Assembly (NCBI GenBank): GCA_009779995.1
Contig: WRDW01000005.1
Location: forward strand, 1-64,000
DNA length: 64,000 bases
Direction of reading: 5' to 3'
From: Oscillospiraceae bacterium
Lineage (GTDB): Bacteria > Bacillota > Clostridia > Oscillospirales > Acutalibacteraceae
Part shown: positions 36,188-47,000 of the stretch, in pieces
Layout of the letters: each line of letters opens with the position of its first letter
How positions within the stretch are numbered: position 1 is the first letter of the stretch
Translations under genes and position numbers: made by a program
The notes under the pieces: model-generated
What the model saw: the letters and a program-made list of their open reading frames with translations, nothing else
What the model was told of the DNA's origin: nothing
Databases searched by the model: none

Positions 36188-37959
36188 GCCTGGCATCCCG
36201 CCCCGCAGCCCGCGCAGGCCTCACGGCAGTTGGGCGTCGTTTGCGCGGAAAATGCCCGCTCCTTCTCGCGCCACAGGAAGGCCTTCGTTACGCCATAGCC
36301 GAGGTGCTCCCAGGGGAGCGCCTCGTCCTTTTCGCGCTCGCGCAGGTATTCTTTTGGATCAATGCCCAAATCGTCGAAGCACTCCTTCCAGAGCGCGGGC
36401 CTGAACTGGTCGTCCCAGCCGTCGAAGCGCGCGCCGCGCCGCCGGGCCAGTTCGAGCACGTCGGCCAGGCGCCCGTCCCCCCGGGCGAACGCGCCCTCCA
36501 GCAGGCTGGTTTCGCTGTCGTGATAGCTCAGCTTGATCTTCTTGTTTTTGATCGCATTGCGCAGCAGCGCCTGCTTGCGGGCGAGCTCTCCGCGCGTGTC
36601 CATGGCCTCCCACTGGAAGGGCGTGAAGGGCTTGGGCACGAAGCCCGCCACGCTCAGGGACACCTGCACACCCTTGCCCTTGGGCCTGTCCGGGCTGCGA
36701 TAATACTCGTCAACGACTTTTTGCGCCAGCTCGGCGATGCCGAGAATATCCTCGTCCGTCTCCGTGGGCAGGCCGATCATGAAATAGAGCTTGACGCTCG
36801 TCCAGCCGCCCGAAAACGCCTGCCTGGCCGTTGACAGAATCTGCTTTTCTGTGATGTTCTTGTTGATCACGTCGCGCAGTCTCTGCGTACCGGCCTCGGG
36901 GGCGAAGGTCAGGCCGCTGCGGCGCACCTGCGCCAGCTTCTTCATCATCTCCTTGGGGAACTCGTCTATTCGCAAACTGGGCACGGCGACGTTGATCTTT
37001 TGCGGCACGGCCCAGTCCAGCATGGAATCGAGAAGTTCGGGCAATCGCGTGTAGTCGCTGGTACTGAGCGAACACAGCGAGACCTCCTCGTAGCCCGTGT
37101 TGTCGCATAGCGCGCGGCATTGCGCGTCCACAATCTCCGGGCTTTTTTCCCTGACGGGCCGGTTCAAAAACCCCGCCTGGCAGAAGCGGCAGCCGCGTAT
37201 GCAGCCCCGGAACAGCTCCGTGACCGTCCTGTCGTGCACCACTTCCAGCAGCGGCACGACGAAGCTTTCGGGAAAATAGCACGTGTCCAGGTCTTTCACG
37301 ATACGCTTTTTCACGGAAGCCTGATTTAATGCGGGCACATAAATCCCCTCAAGCTTTGAAGCCGCCCGCAAAAATTCCTCTTTCGAGCTGTTTTTGCGCT
37401 TGTGCTCGGCCAATAGATCGAGCAGCTCGCCGCTGACCTCCTCGCCCTCGCCCAAGACGAAAATATCGATGAAGGGCGCAAGGGGCGCGGGGTTGCAGGC
37501 GCAGGGCCCGCCGGCGATCACCAGCGGCGCGAGGCTGGGCCTGTCGGCGCTGCGCAGGGGGACGCCCGCCAAATCCAGCATATTCAGCACATTTGTGTAG
37601 CTCAGCTCATATTGCAGCGTGAAGCCCAGCAGGTCGAAGTCCCGCAGGGGGTCGCCGCTCTCCAGGGCCCAGAGGGGAATTTCTTTCTCGCGCATGAGGG
37701 CTTCCATATCTGTCCAGGGGGCGAAGCAACGTTCGCACCAGCAGTCCGCCCGGGCGTTGGCCAGGCCGTAGAGAATCTTCATCGCCAGGTTGGACATGCC
37801 GATTTCATACGTATCCGGAAAGCAAAAGGCATAGCGCAGCAACACTTCATTTGGGTCTTTCATGATGCTGCCGGGTTCCCCGCCGGTGTAGCGGCCCGGC
37901 TTTTGGACGAGGGGGAGCAAAACTTCAAAATCGCGGGGGCTGAAATCGCGGAAGGGCAT
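36184..37959 (-). CDS. TIGR03960-type B12-binding radical SAM protein
   Basis: LFRGCIRGCRFCQAGFLNRPVREKSPEIV...; N-term DFEVLLPLVQKPGRYTGGE. Confidence 0.9.
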   Translation of the reverse strand: MPFRDFSPRDFEVLLPLVQKPGRYTGGEPGSIMKDPNEVLLRYAFCFPDTYEIGMSNLAMKILYGLANARADCWCERCFAPWTDMEALMREKEIPLWALESGDPLRDFDLLGFTLQYELSYTNVLNMLDLAGVPLRSADRPSLAPLVIAGGPCACNPAPLAPFIDIFVLGEGEEVSGELLDLLAEHKRKNSSKEEFLRAASKLEGIYVPALNQASVKKRIVKDLDTCYFPESFVVPLLEVVHDRTVTELFRGCIRGCRFCQAGFLNRPVREKSPEIVDAQCRALCDNTGYEEVSLCSLSTSDYTRLPELLDSMLDWAVPQKINVAVPSLRIDEFPKEMMKKLAQVRRSGLTFAPEAGTQRLRDVINKNITEKQILSTARQAFSGGWTSVKLYFMIGLPTETDEDILGIAELAQKVVDEYYRSPDRPKGKGVQVSLSVAGFVPKPFTPFQWEAMDTRGELARKQALLRNAIKNKKIKLSYHDSETSLLEGAFARGDGRLADVLELARRRGARFDGWDDQFRPALWKECFDDLGIDPKEYLREREKDEALPWEHLGYGVTKAFLWREKERAFSAQTTPNCREACAGCGAGCQA

Positions 37960-38092
37960 AGGTGAAACTCCTTTGGCGTAATGATAATATTATATCACAA
38001 GGCACACCGGTTCGCAAGGCAAAAATAACCCTTGCCAAACCCACATGCCGCGTGTTATAATACTTCAATCTTACCCGAAAGGAGCCTTCCCG

Positions 38093-39010
38093 ATGCCCAT
38101 CAATATCGACGCCCGGCTGCCCGCGCGCAGCGTACTGGAAATGGAGAATATCTTCGTGATGAGCCGGGAGCGCGCCATGGCGCAGGACATCCGGCCGCTG
38201 CGCATCGCGATTCTCAACCTGATGCCGACGAAAATCGAGACCGAGACCCAGCTGCTGCGCCTGCTGAGCAACACGCCCATCCAGGTGGATATTGAATTGC
38301 TGCAGACGGCAACCCACAGGCCAAAGCACACCCCGCAGGAGCATTTATTGCAATTTTACAAGACTTTTGAAGAGATCAAGCACGAGCGCTACGACGGCAT
38401 GATCGTCACCGGCGCGCCGGTGGAGCACCTGCCCTTTGAAGAAGTGGACTACTGGCCGGAGCTGTGCGAAATCTTCGAGTGGAGCAAAAAGCACGTCTGG
38501 TCTGTGTTCCACATCTGCTGGGGCGCGCAGGCGGGGCTGTATTACCACCACGGCGTACCCAAGTTCCCCCTGCCGCGCAAGCTCTCCGGGGTCTATGTGC
38601 ACATGCTGACAGACCCCGTGCACCCCCTGGTGCGCGGCATGGATGACGAGTACCTCGCCCCGCACTCGCGCTACACCGAGGTGCGCCGGCAGGACATCGA
38701 GGCCGTGCCCGAACTGCGGGTGATCTCCTGCTCGGAGGAGGCCGGGGTTCACCTGGTGAGCGACGCGGGCCGCCGCAATATCTACGCCACGGGCCACTCG
38801 GAGTACGACCGCGAAACCCTCGCCGGGGAGTATTTCCGGGACGTCAACAAGGGCCTGGACATCCAGGTGCCCTGCAACTATTTCCCCGGCGGCGACCCCG
38901 CCCGCCCGCCTGCCATGCGCTGGCGCGGCGCGGCCAGCCTGCTGTTCTCCAACTGGCTGAACTACTTCGTGTACCAGGAGACACCATTTGATTTGGAGGC
39001 GATCTCATGA
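38093..39010 (+). CDS. metA: homoserine O-acyltransferase (HTS/MetA family)
   Basis: [53 protein letters not shown]. Confidence 0.95.
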   Translation: MPINIDARLPARSVLEMENIFVMSRERAMAQDIRPLRIAILNLMPTKIETETQLLRLLSNTPIQVDIELLQTATHRPKHTPQEHLLQFYKTFEEIKHERYDGMIVTGAPVEHLPFEEVDYWPELCEIFEWSKKHVWSVFHICWGAQAGLYYHHGVPKFPLPRKLSGVYVHMLTDPVHPLVRGMDDEYLAPHSRYTEVRRQDIEAVPELRVISCSEEAGVHLVSDAGRRNIYATGHSEYDRETLAGEYFRDVNKGLDIQVPCNYFPGGDPARPPAMRWRGAASLLFSNWLNYFVYQETPFDLEAIS

Positions 39011-40314
39011 CCATCCTCATCGCGGGCGCGGGCCACGGGGGCCTGGCCGCCGCCGGGCTGCTGGCCCAAAAAGGACATTCTGTCACAGTCTGTGAGCGCT
39101 GCCCGGAGCACAACCTCGGGCACGACTGGACCGACATCTTCAACATGGATTGCCTTGGCGGGGCGGGCATCCCGCTGCCGCCGGAGGGCGCGTACCGCGC
39201 CGCGCCGGACTTCACCGTGCACAACCCCGCCTGGACCACCAGCGTCACCGCCGCAGTGCCCGAACACCTGCCGGAGATGTGCATGGAGCGCCGCGAGCTC
39301 CTGCGGCATCTGATCGGCCATGCCCGGGAGTGCGGGGTCTCGTTTGAATTTGAGACGGCAGTCACAAAGCCCCTGATTGAGGGCGATCGAGTGACCGGAT
39401 TGGCTGTGAAAGACAAAACGGGGCCGCGTGAGATCATCGCGGACCTGGTGATCGACGCCGCCGGGATGGATTCGCCCGTGCGCAGGGCACTGCCCGCCGC
39501 CTGGGGCCTCACGGGCGACTTCCGCAGGGACCAGTACTTCACGGTGTGGCGCGCGTTCTTCCGCCGCTCGGACGAGGCTCCGCTGCTGGAGGGCACCTTC
39601 AACGTGTACTTCTACCCCATGGGCCGCAGGGCCATGGCCTGGGCCGCCCGGGAGGAGGACTACGTGGACATGCTCTGCGGCTCCTTCGAGGACACCACGC
39701 GCGACTACGCCGAGCAGGTGCGCCAGTTCCTGTTGCCCCGCCACCCCGAGTTCGGCGAGGGCATCCTGCGGGGCGGGCAGGCGGCGAAGATCCCCGTGCG
39801 CCGACCTGTGAGCGTCATGGTGGCAAACGGCTACGCCGCCGTGGGCGACAGCGCGGCCATGACCGTGCCCATTATCGGCTCGGGGATCAGCAACGCCGTG
39901 CGTGCCGGGGTGCTGCTTGCCGGCGCCGTGCGCAACATAAAGACCTGCGACGCCGCTTCCCTGTGGCCCTACCAGGTGGAGTACATGCGGCGCATCGGCG
40001 CGGTGCACGCCGCCCTGGATCCCCTCAAAACCATGGTGCTCACCATGGGCCCCGGGACGGTGGATTTCCTGCTGGAGCGCCGCATCCTCGACGCCGGGGA
40101 TATGTCCAAGGCCCGCACCGGGCAGGAGGTCGCCTTCACCGCGCGGGAGATGGCCCAACGGGGCCTGCGCGGCGCGGGACGCCTGCCCACCATGCTGGGG
40201 CTCTCCGCCCGCCTTGCCGCCAGCCAGAAGCTCAAACGCCACGCGATGGCCATCCCCGTCAGGTACGACGAGGATGCCGTGCGGGCCTGGGCGAAGGTTT
40301 ACGACGCGCTTTAG
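39007..40314 (+). CDS. FAD-dependent oxidoreductase (geranylgeranyl reductase-like)
   Basis: [35 protein letters not shown] overlap with metA. Confidence 0.8.
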   Translation: MTILIAGAGHGGLAAAGLLAQKGHSVTVCERCPEHNLGHDWTDIFNMDCLGGAGIPLPPEGAYRAAPDFTVHNPAWTTSVTAAVPEHLPEMCMERRELLRHLIGHARECGVSFEFETAVTKPLIEGDRVTGLAVKDKTGPREIIADLVIDAAGMDSPVRRALPAAWGLTGDFRRDQYFTVWRAFFRRSDEAPLLEGTFNVYFYPMGRRAMAWAAREEDYVDMLCGSFEDTTRDYAEQVRQFLLPRHPEFGEGILRGGQAAKIPVRRPVSVMVANGYAAVGDSAAMTVPIIGSGISNAVRAGVLLAGAVRNIKTCDAASLWPYQVEYMRRIGAVHAALDPLKTMVLTMGPGTVDFLLERRILDAGDMSKARTGQEVAFTAREMAQRGLRGAGRLPTMLGLSARLAASQKLKRHAMAIPVRYDEDAVRAWAKVYDAL

Positions 40315-40352
40315 GGCGCGCCCTCTGCGCAGCGCGCCCCTCGTGAGGCCCC

Positions 40353-40393
40353 CCCCGGCGCTAGCGGCTCCGAAGGAGACGCTAGCGCCGGGG
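40353..40393. repeat. 19-bp near-perfect inverted repeat
   Basis: CCCCGGCGCTAGCGGCTCC gaa GGAGACGCTAGCGCCGGGG, followed by a run of G. Confidence 0.7.
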
Positions 40394-40425
40394 AGTGTCC
40401 TCGCGGGGGGGGGGGGTGGCGGAGC

Positions 40426-40674
40426 TCACGGCAGCCAGTTCTCCAGCACATCTATGATGTGGTTGGGCGACACCTGATTGCGGTACAGCAGGCTCTCCAG
40501 CTGCCTGGCCTGGCCCGCGCTGCCGCATACGTCGTTGACCGTGCATAGCAGCCGCGCCCGGTCCGTGCCCTGGCTGATGTCCAGCACGTTGAGCCGGAAG
40601 GCCTTTCGGAACCCGCCGCCTATGTCATGCAGAACCTGCGGGGTGCAGGTGTAGAACAGCTTCGCCCGCGCCAT
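40426..40674 (-). CDS. conserved hypothetical protein
   Basis: MARAKLFYTCTPQVLHDIGGGFRKAFRLNVLDISQGTDRARLLCTVNDVCG. Confidence 0.7.
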   Translation of the reverse strand: MARAKLFYTCTPQVLHDIGGGFRKAFRLNVLDISQGTDRARLLCTVNDVCGSAGQARQLESLLYRNQVSPNHIIDVLENWLP

Positions 40675-40749
40675 CAGAATCGCCTCTTTTTCCAGGAATT
40701 CCCTAAGCACTTACAGTATGTGCTAAAATTCAACAGATGTCAATACAAT

Positions 40750-40781
40750 CATGGTTGTACAAAGATTGTTGTACAACCATG
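40750..40781. promoter_or_regulatory. 13-bp perfect inverted repeat, candidate operator or hairpin
   Basis: CATGGTTGTACAA agattg TTGTACAACCATG. Confidence 0.7.
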
Positions 40782-40790
40782 GTTGAGGCC

Positions 40791-41279
40791 TTATCTCCGG
40801 CGGGGCCTTTTGCGCCGCGGGCCGCGCCTTTCGGTCCCGCCGCGCCCTGCCGCCGTGCTGTTGGCCGCGAACACGCCCCCCGCGCTCCCGCCCAGCAGCG
40901 TGGCCAGCAGCAGCAGCACCGCGTTTCCCCCGAGGGGCGCGCGCGAAATCAGCACAGCTGCCAGCAATATGCCCGCGTAGAGCGCCGCGCCGGAGAGCAG
41001 CCCCGAGAGCAGCGCCTGCCTGCGCAGGGGGCGCACGTGCAGGTAGCCCGCCGCGAAGGCCGCCAGCGCCGCCAGGGGGATGCCCACCCAGGCCAGGCGC
41101 TCGCGCGGCAGATCCAGCGCGAGGCAGGCAGCCGCGGCCCCCGGCAGCAGCAAGGCGAACAGCGCCAGCCCCGCCCCCGCGCTGACCCCTAAGCGGGCCA
41201 GCAGGTCACGGCCCTGCGCCTTGTGCTCCTTCTCCTGTTTTTGCGGCTTTTTGAAGCCGGTCTCCCTGGCTGTCTCCAT
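40791..41279 (-). CDS. TIGR04086-like small membrane protein
   Basis: Four hydrophobic segments, 162 aa. Confidence 0.65.
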   Translation of the reverse strand: METARETGFKKPQKQEKEHKAQGRDLLARLGVSAGAGLALFALLLPGAAAACLALDLPRERLAWVGIPLAALAAFAAGYLHVRPLRRQALLSGLLSGAALYAGILLAAVLISRAPLGGNAVLLLLATLLGGSAGGVFAANSTAAGRGGTERRGPRRKRPRRR

Positions 41280-41563
41280 GGCGCAGGCCTCCCCGAAAAA
41301 AGTAAATCTGCCTCACATCATATGAGGCGGTTGGTTTTTTTATGTTTCGCGGGCCGGGTTGGCGCACTTTTCCGCGCCAAAACCGGGGTTCCGGCGGGTA
41401 GTATAAAGGGGTTTTTTTTGCACCTTGAAAACTGAATACGATCGACATTCTTTTCTTCGGCCATATTCCGGCCTTTTTCCGACAAAAACAGCTTGACATA
41501 TCGCCATTTTATGGTAGAATATTGCAGCATCGCTTTAATTTCCCCATTTTATGGTTTTAGTGT

Positions 41564-42901
41564 ATGAACGAAAGGCGGAGATGTGTGGTACGAAGGCTCT
41601 GCGCAATTTTCTTTATCGCGATTTTAGCTGTGCTCTGCGTGTGCCCCTTGGCCGCGGCGCGGGAGGTCGGCTGGCGGGTGGAGATCCCCCTGGAGGGCCT
41701 GCCGGAGCGCCTGGACAAGGTGGATAGCGGCAAGACCCTGGACCTTGTCGCCCTGGCGGACGGGAGTTACACCCTGGCCCTGGTGCCGCTGCGCATGGAG
41801 GGCAAGAGCTGGGTGCGCGTCGTACTCACGAAGGGAAGCGGCTTCTTCGGCCTGTGCCTGCTGGCCACGCGGGAGGAGTTCGGCAAAATGGAGGCCCTGG
41901 CCGTGGACGTCACCGAAGGGGGCGCGCTGCGCTTCACCGCCCTGCCGGGGGATACATCGCTGGCGGCTGTGGAGCTGCCCGTCACGCTGGCGGGCGAGTG
42001 CCGCCTGCTCCCCCTGGCGCAGTCCCAGGGCGTCACGGTGCTCCCCGTGGAGGCCCCCGAGGAGGAGCCCGACGCCCTGCCCGCGGACGCCGCGCCCACC
42101 GAGCCCGCCGAGGGCCCGCCCCCGCTGCGCCTGCATCCCGGCGCGTACATACTGGCTTTGGCTATCGCGATATTCGCGCTTGCCCTGCTGGTCATGGGAA
42201 CCATGTATAGGCGGCGCGCCGCCGCGCTTGTCGTTCGCGCAAAAGCGTTAGCCGCAGCCCTGTGGGCGAAGAGGCCCGTGCGCAGTGAATTGCCCGATGA
42301 GCCCGATGCGCCAGAAGATGAGCCGGAGGAGAAAAACGGCCCCTCGCGGGACACGCGGGAGCTGCCCCGCATCGTGCCGGGGCCGTACCTCCCCGGCCTG
42401 CGGGTGACGGCCCCGCCCGAGCGCGCCCTGGTGCGGCGGATCACCATGCGCACCGCCTGGGAGGCCGCCGCCGAGCCCCCGCAGGGGAACATGCCCGAGC
42501 AGGTGAACGCCTACTTCCTCGGCAGGGGAGCCCTGCCCGCCGGGGGGCGCTTCCGCACCGTGGGCCTGCGCAACCGCGACGCCCTGCTCCAACAGGAGGG
42601 CGGCGTGCGCCCGCTGTTCGCGCCCAACCCCCGGGGGCAGATCTTCTCCCTGGAGGAGGAGACCGGCGGGCTCTACCTCCACGTGGACTGCTTCGCCCCG
42701 CCCGGCTTCCTGCTGCAGCCGGTGCTGCGCAGCGTGTGCCTGGAGAGCGTGTTCGCCCTGGAGGACAGGCGCGGCGCCCCCCTGCGCCTGGAGGCCGCGC
42801 CGGGCCGCGCGATCCTGGGCATCGTCCCGGCGCGCACGGCCCGCACGGAATCCGGCTTCATCCTCACGGAGAAGGGCAGTTTGGTAATCGGGGAGAATTA
42901 A
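41564..42901 (+). CDS. hypothetical secreted/membrane protein
   Basis: Signal peptide, central TM LALAIAIFALALLVMGTMY, 445 aa. Confidence 0.7.
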   Translation: MNERRRCVVRRLCAIFFIAILAVLCVCPLAAAREVGWRVEIPLEGLPERLDKVDSGKTLDLVALADGSYTLALVPLRMEGKSWVRVVLTKGSGFFGLCLLATREEFGKMEALAVDVTEGGALRFTALPGDTSLAAVELPVTLAGECRLLPLAQSQGVTVLPVEAPEEEPDALPADAAPTEPAEGPPPLRLHPGAYILALAIAIFALALLVMGTMYRRRAAALVVRAKALAAALWAKRPVRSELPDEPDAPEDEPEEKNGPSRDTRELPRIVPGPYLPGLRVTAPPERALVRRITMRTAWEAAAEPPQGNMPEQVNAYFLGRGALPAGGRFRTVGLRNRDALLQQEGGVRPLFAPNPRGQIFSLEEETGGLYLHVDCFAPPGFLLQPVLRSVCLESVFALEDRRGAPLRLEAAPGRAILGIVPARTARTESGFILTEKGSLVIGEN

Positions 42902-42978
42902 TGCACAATGCACAATGTACAATGTACACGGCCTCTATGGCCTTTGGGGCCGCAAATGCACAATTGAGGGGGGCGTTT

Positions 42979-43731
42979 ATGTCAACTTGGGGATTTTGCT
43001 GCTATGAGGACGGCGAGCAGACGTATTTTGCCCATATCGAAAACGGCCGCTGGGCGCGGTTCCCCTTCGGGGATATGCGCGGCGACAACCGCCTGCTCGC
43101 CCTGGAGGCCCTGCTGCCGCAGCGGCAGTCCGCCCCCGCCCTGGGCCGCGACGCCGTCTTCCTTGAGGCCCTGCGGGACGCCGCCCTGCTGGTCAGCCTC
43201 GACCCCGCCGCAGGCCTGCGCTGCAAAATCCGGGCGGACCAGCGGGACCTGGCCGAGGCCGTCGTCTACGACCTGTATGCCAGCGCCCTGCCGCAGCTGC
43301 AATTTTTGCCCTTCGCCGCGGGCACGGAGCTTCCCCCCGCGCCGGGCCTGCGCCTGCTGCTTTCACCCCAGCGAATCTCCGATTCGCCGGGGACCCCGAA
43401 CGACCTGCCCGAAAGCGATTTCGTGGGTGCGCGCGTGGATTTCACGGCGGCGCAGCCCACGCTGCAGCTGAACTTCCCCCGGCTGAACTTCGCCCAGCGC
43501 ACCATGCGCGGCCTGCTGGCCCCCCTGGGCCTGGGCCTGCTCCTGAGCATGTGGAACGCCGCCGCCCACGCCGCCGGGGAGCGCCTGGGCGCGCGCAGGG
43601 CCGCCGAATACACCGATCTCACGGCCTGGCTGATGCTGCGGCGCAGTTTCCCCGGCAACGAATACGCCGTCACCGGGGAGGAGCACGAGCAACTGCGCCG
43701 GTGCGCGGAGGAATACGCGGCGGGAGGGTGA
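42979..43731 (+). CDS. hypothetical protein
   Basis: MSTWGFCCYEDGEQTYFAHIENGRWARFPFGDMRGDNRLLALEALL; contains in-frame repeat 43372-43398. Confidence 0.65.
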   Translation: MSTWGFCCYEDGEQTYFAHIENGRWARFPFGDMRGDNRLLALEALLPQRQSAPALGRDAVFLEALRDAALLVSLDPAAGLRCKIRADQRDLAEAVVYDLYASALPQLQFLPFAAGTELPPAPGLRLLLSPQRISDSPGTPNDLPESDFVGARVDFTAAQPTLQLNFPRLNFAQRTMRGLLAPLGLGLLLSMWNAAAHAAGERLGARRAAEYTDLTAWLMLRRSFPGNEYAVTGEEHEQLRRCAEEYAAGG

Positions 43732-43802
43732 GTCGAAAGGATAGAGGTAGATAAGCCAAAAGACAAACGAAGCAAAAACTTTAAGATTCTCGGTTTTATG
43801 TA

Positions 43803-43831
43803 TTGACATATCCCCCGCTATGCGCTATACT
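43803..43831 (+). promoter_or_regulatory. promoter for putative antisense RNA 3
   Basis: TTGACA (43803-43808), 17 bp, TATACT (43826-43831). Confidence 0.75.
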
Positions 43832-43837
43832 ATAAAA

Positions 43838-43925
43838 TGTAGCGTTACCGTATAGACGGTTAGCCCCCATTCGATAGGTTATAGAAATAACCGCTCAGTC
43901 CGGAAAGCTGGGGCGGTTATTTCTT
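43838..43925 (+). ncRNA. putative type I antitoxin RNA 3
   Basis: Ends in AGAAATAACCGCTC...GGGGCGGTTATTTCTTT; shares direct repeat TACCGTATAG (43846-43855, 44025-44034) with the toxin 5' UTR region. Confidence 0.65.
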
Positions 43926-43988
43926 TGACGCTTCAATGTAGCCCGTAGCAACGATGAGTATTACTACCAACATCACTAAGTATTCCAT
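43917..43988 (-). CDS. putative type I toxin peptide, 23 aa: MEYLVMLVVILIVATGYIEASKK
   Basis: Minus-strand ORF with SD GGGGGGATG; shares (I/V)ATGY...KK with toxins 1 and 2. Confidence 0.7.
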   Translation of the reverse strand: MEYLVMLVVILIVATGYIEASKK

Positions 43989-44050
43989 TTACATCCCCCC
44001 TTTCGGGGGCGGGATTTAACCGCCTACCGTATAGGCAACGCTACGATAAT

Positions 44051-44079
44051 ACTATAACAGAGGATTGTCCCGTTGTCAA
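44051..44079 (-). promoter_or_regulatory. promoter of toxin 3
   Basis: Minus strand TTGACA-17 bp-TATAGT. Confidence 0.75.
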
Positions 44080-44095
44080 TAGATGGAAGAGAAAT

Positions 44096-47000
44096 ATGCT
44101 GCAATTGATTCTCGGCCGTTCCGGCGCCGGTAAGACGACATATCTCCATGAGCTGTTATGCCAAAAAGTGCGTGACGGCAATAAAGACATCATCCTCCTC
44201 GTGCCCGAGCAGGATTCCTTCGCCCACGAGCGCGCCATGCTCGCGCTGCTGGGGGAGGGGCGCGCGGGCGCGGTGGAGGTGCTCAGCTTCACGCGGCTGG
44301 GCGACGCCCTGTTCCGGGAATTCGGCGGGCAGGGCGGGCGCACGCTTCACGACAGCCAGCGGGCGCTGTGCATGGCCCTGGCCCTGGAGGCCGCCCGCGA
44401 CCGGCTGGAGCGCTTCGCCGGTGCCGACGGGCGCATGGTGCCCGCCCTGCTGCGCCTGCGCCGGGAGCTGGGCATGTCAGGCGTTTTGCCGGAAGAATTT
44501 TACGCCGCTTCGCTTGTGTTAGGGCAGGGCAAGCTCACGGAACTGGCCGAAATTTTGCAAATATACGACGCGCTGCTTGACGAGCGCTTCGGCGGCGCGG
44601 GGGACGCCATGCAATCCCTGCGCGACCAGCTGGAGACTCCCCGGGGCAGGGACTGGTTCGCGGGGAAAATCGTGGCCGTGGACGCCTTCTGGGGCTTTAC
44701 GCAGCAGGAGCTGAAGGTGCTCGGGGCGATTATGGAGCGGGCAGAGACTGTTTATGTCACGCTCACGCTGGAACAACTGCGCGATCAGGAAAGCACAATA
44801 GGGGTCTTCGAGCACACGCAGAGGACAGCCGCGCAGCTGCGCGGCCTTGCGCAGCAGGCAAGCGTGCCCGTGGCAGCGCCGGTACTGTTGCAGGACATGC
44901 CGCGCTTCTATGAAAATCCCGCCCTGGCCGAGCTGGAGCGGGCCCTGGCGGGCGCCCCTTATGATAGTCGGGCCATCCCCTGCGAGCTTTACGCCTGCGT
45001 GGACATCGAAGTCGAGTGCGCCTGCGCGGCCCGCAATATCAAGCGGCTGCTGCGCGAGGACGGCCTGCGCTGCCGCGAGATCGCCGTGCTGGCCCGGGAT
45101 ACCGAAATGTACGCCAGGCCGCTCTACGCCGCCCTGCGGCGCGCGGGGGTGCCCATATTTGAGGACCGCCGCCAGCCCGTGGCGGGCCAGCCCCTGCTGC
45201 GCCTGCTCTCGGCGGCCCTGGAGATCGCCGCCGAGGGCTTCACGCTGGACGCCGTGATGCGCTGGCTCAAGACAGATTTGACGGGCATGGCCGAGGAGGA
45301 TGTGGCCGCCCTGGAGAGCTACGCCCTGCTCTGGCGCGTGCAGGGCAGCGCCTGGCTGCGGGACTGGACCGCCCACCCGGGGGGTTTGGGGCAGCTGCCG
45401 GATGAGGCGTCAGATCAAGCGCTAGTCACACTGAACGAGCTTCGCCGCAGGGCGATAGAGCCATTGCAAAATCTACGCGAAGAGCTGCGCGATTGCACGG
45501 GGGTCTCGGGCGCGGCGGCCATAGACGAGCTCTTGCAGGTGTGTCTCATCCCGGAGGCGCTGCGCCTGCAAAAGGCCGCCCTGGAGGCATGTGGCTGCCC
45601 CGCCGAGGCCCTGGAGCTCGGCCGGGTGTGGGAGCTGTGCATGTCCATGCTGGACCAGATCGCCGAAATCGTGGGAGATCAATATGCCGGCGCGGCCCGG
45701 CTCGCGGCCCTGTTCGCGCTGTCGCTGTCCTACCAGACCCTGGGCGAGCTGCCCCAGTGCCTGGACGCCGTCACCTTCGGCGCGGCGGACCGGGCGCGCC
45801 TGCCCTCCCCGAAGGCCGTGTTCATCCTGGGTTTCAACGACGGCGTGTTCCCGCGTGTTCCCGGCGGCGCGGGCCTGCTCAACGACCGCGACCGCGCCGC
45901 GCTTGAAGGCAAGTTCAATATGCTCCTCGGGGACCCCGCCGAAAAGCAGCTGGCTCTGGAGCGCCTCATCGTCTACCGCTCCCTGACAGCCGCGAGGGAA
46001 AAGCTGTACGTAAGCTGGGCCTTGCGTACCGCCGCCGGTGACGACCTGCGGCCCTGCGCCTGGGCGCACTGGCTGCGCGAGAACTTCCCCGCCATGCGGG
46101 CATGCGAGTACCAGCTGCTGCCCCCGCAGGAGCGCCTGGAGGGCGAGAGCGAGGGTTTTGCCCTCCTGTGCGAGACCTATGCCGAAAACAGTGAATTACA
46201 CGCCGCGCTGCATGAATATTTCCAGGCCAATGAAGCGTATGCCCCCCGCTTGGAGGCCCTGGGGCGCGCCGTGAGCGCCCGGCCCGACGAGCTGTGCATC
46301 TCGCCGGAGGCCGCGGGCGCGCTCTTTCACAAAAAAGAGATTTCGCCCTCCCGGGTGGAGGGCTACGCCCGCTGCGCCTTTCAATATTACTGCCAATACG
46401 GCCTGAAAGCGAGGGCGCAGAGAACCGCCGATTTCGACCCCCTGCTGCGGGGCAGCGCCCTCCACGCGGCCCTGGAGCAAGTGCTGCGCAGCCATGGCGT
46501 GGACGCCCTGCTGGCCATGTCCCCGCCGCAGAGGCGCGCTCGGATGGATATGTGCATGGGCGAATACGCCGCGCGGCACTTCCCCGCGGGTGCGCTGCCC
46601 GCGCGGGTGACGTATCTCTATCGCCGCCTGCACGACATCGCCGCGCAGGTGCTGGAGCGCACGTTGGCGCAGTTCGGCGCGAGCGTGTTCCGGCCCGTGG
46701 CCTATGAGCTGCAAATCTCGCCGGATTCGCAAATCAGGCTCTACGAGGTCGCCCTCGCGAACGGCGATATATTGCGGCTGGGCGGCCGCGCGGACCGCGT
46801 GGACTGCGCCGTTATCAACGGCAAGCAATATTTCCGGGTGGTGGACTACAAGACCGGCGCGAAGGACTTCTCCCTGGGGGACGTCTTCGACGGCCTGGGC
46901 CTGCAAATGCTCGTTTACATGTTCGCCCTCTGGGAATCCGGCGACCCTGCCCTCGCGGGCCTGCCTGCGGGCGTGCTCTACGAGCAGGCGCGCGACCCCG

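Noticed and set aside
40400-40415. Run of about 12 G residues as a phase-variable tract
   Set aside because: It is intergenic next to a GC-rich hairpin, does not affect a reading frame, and may be a sequencing or assembly artefact.
41420-41445. CACCTTGAAAACTGAATA resembles a 16S-23S spacer motif
   Set aside because: No rRNA sequence on either side; treated as chance similarity or a small relic.
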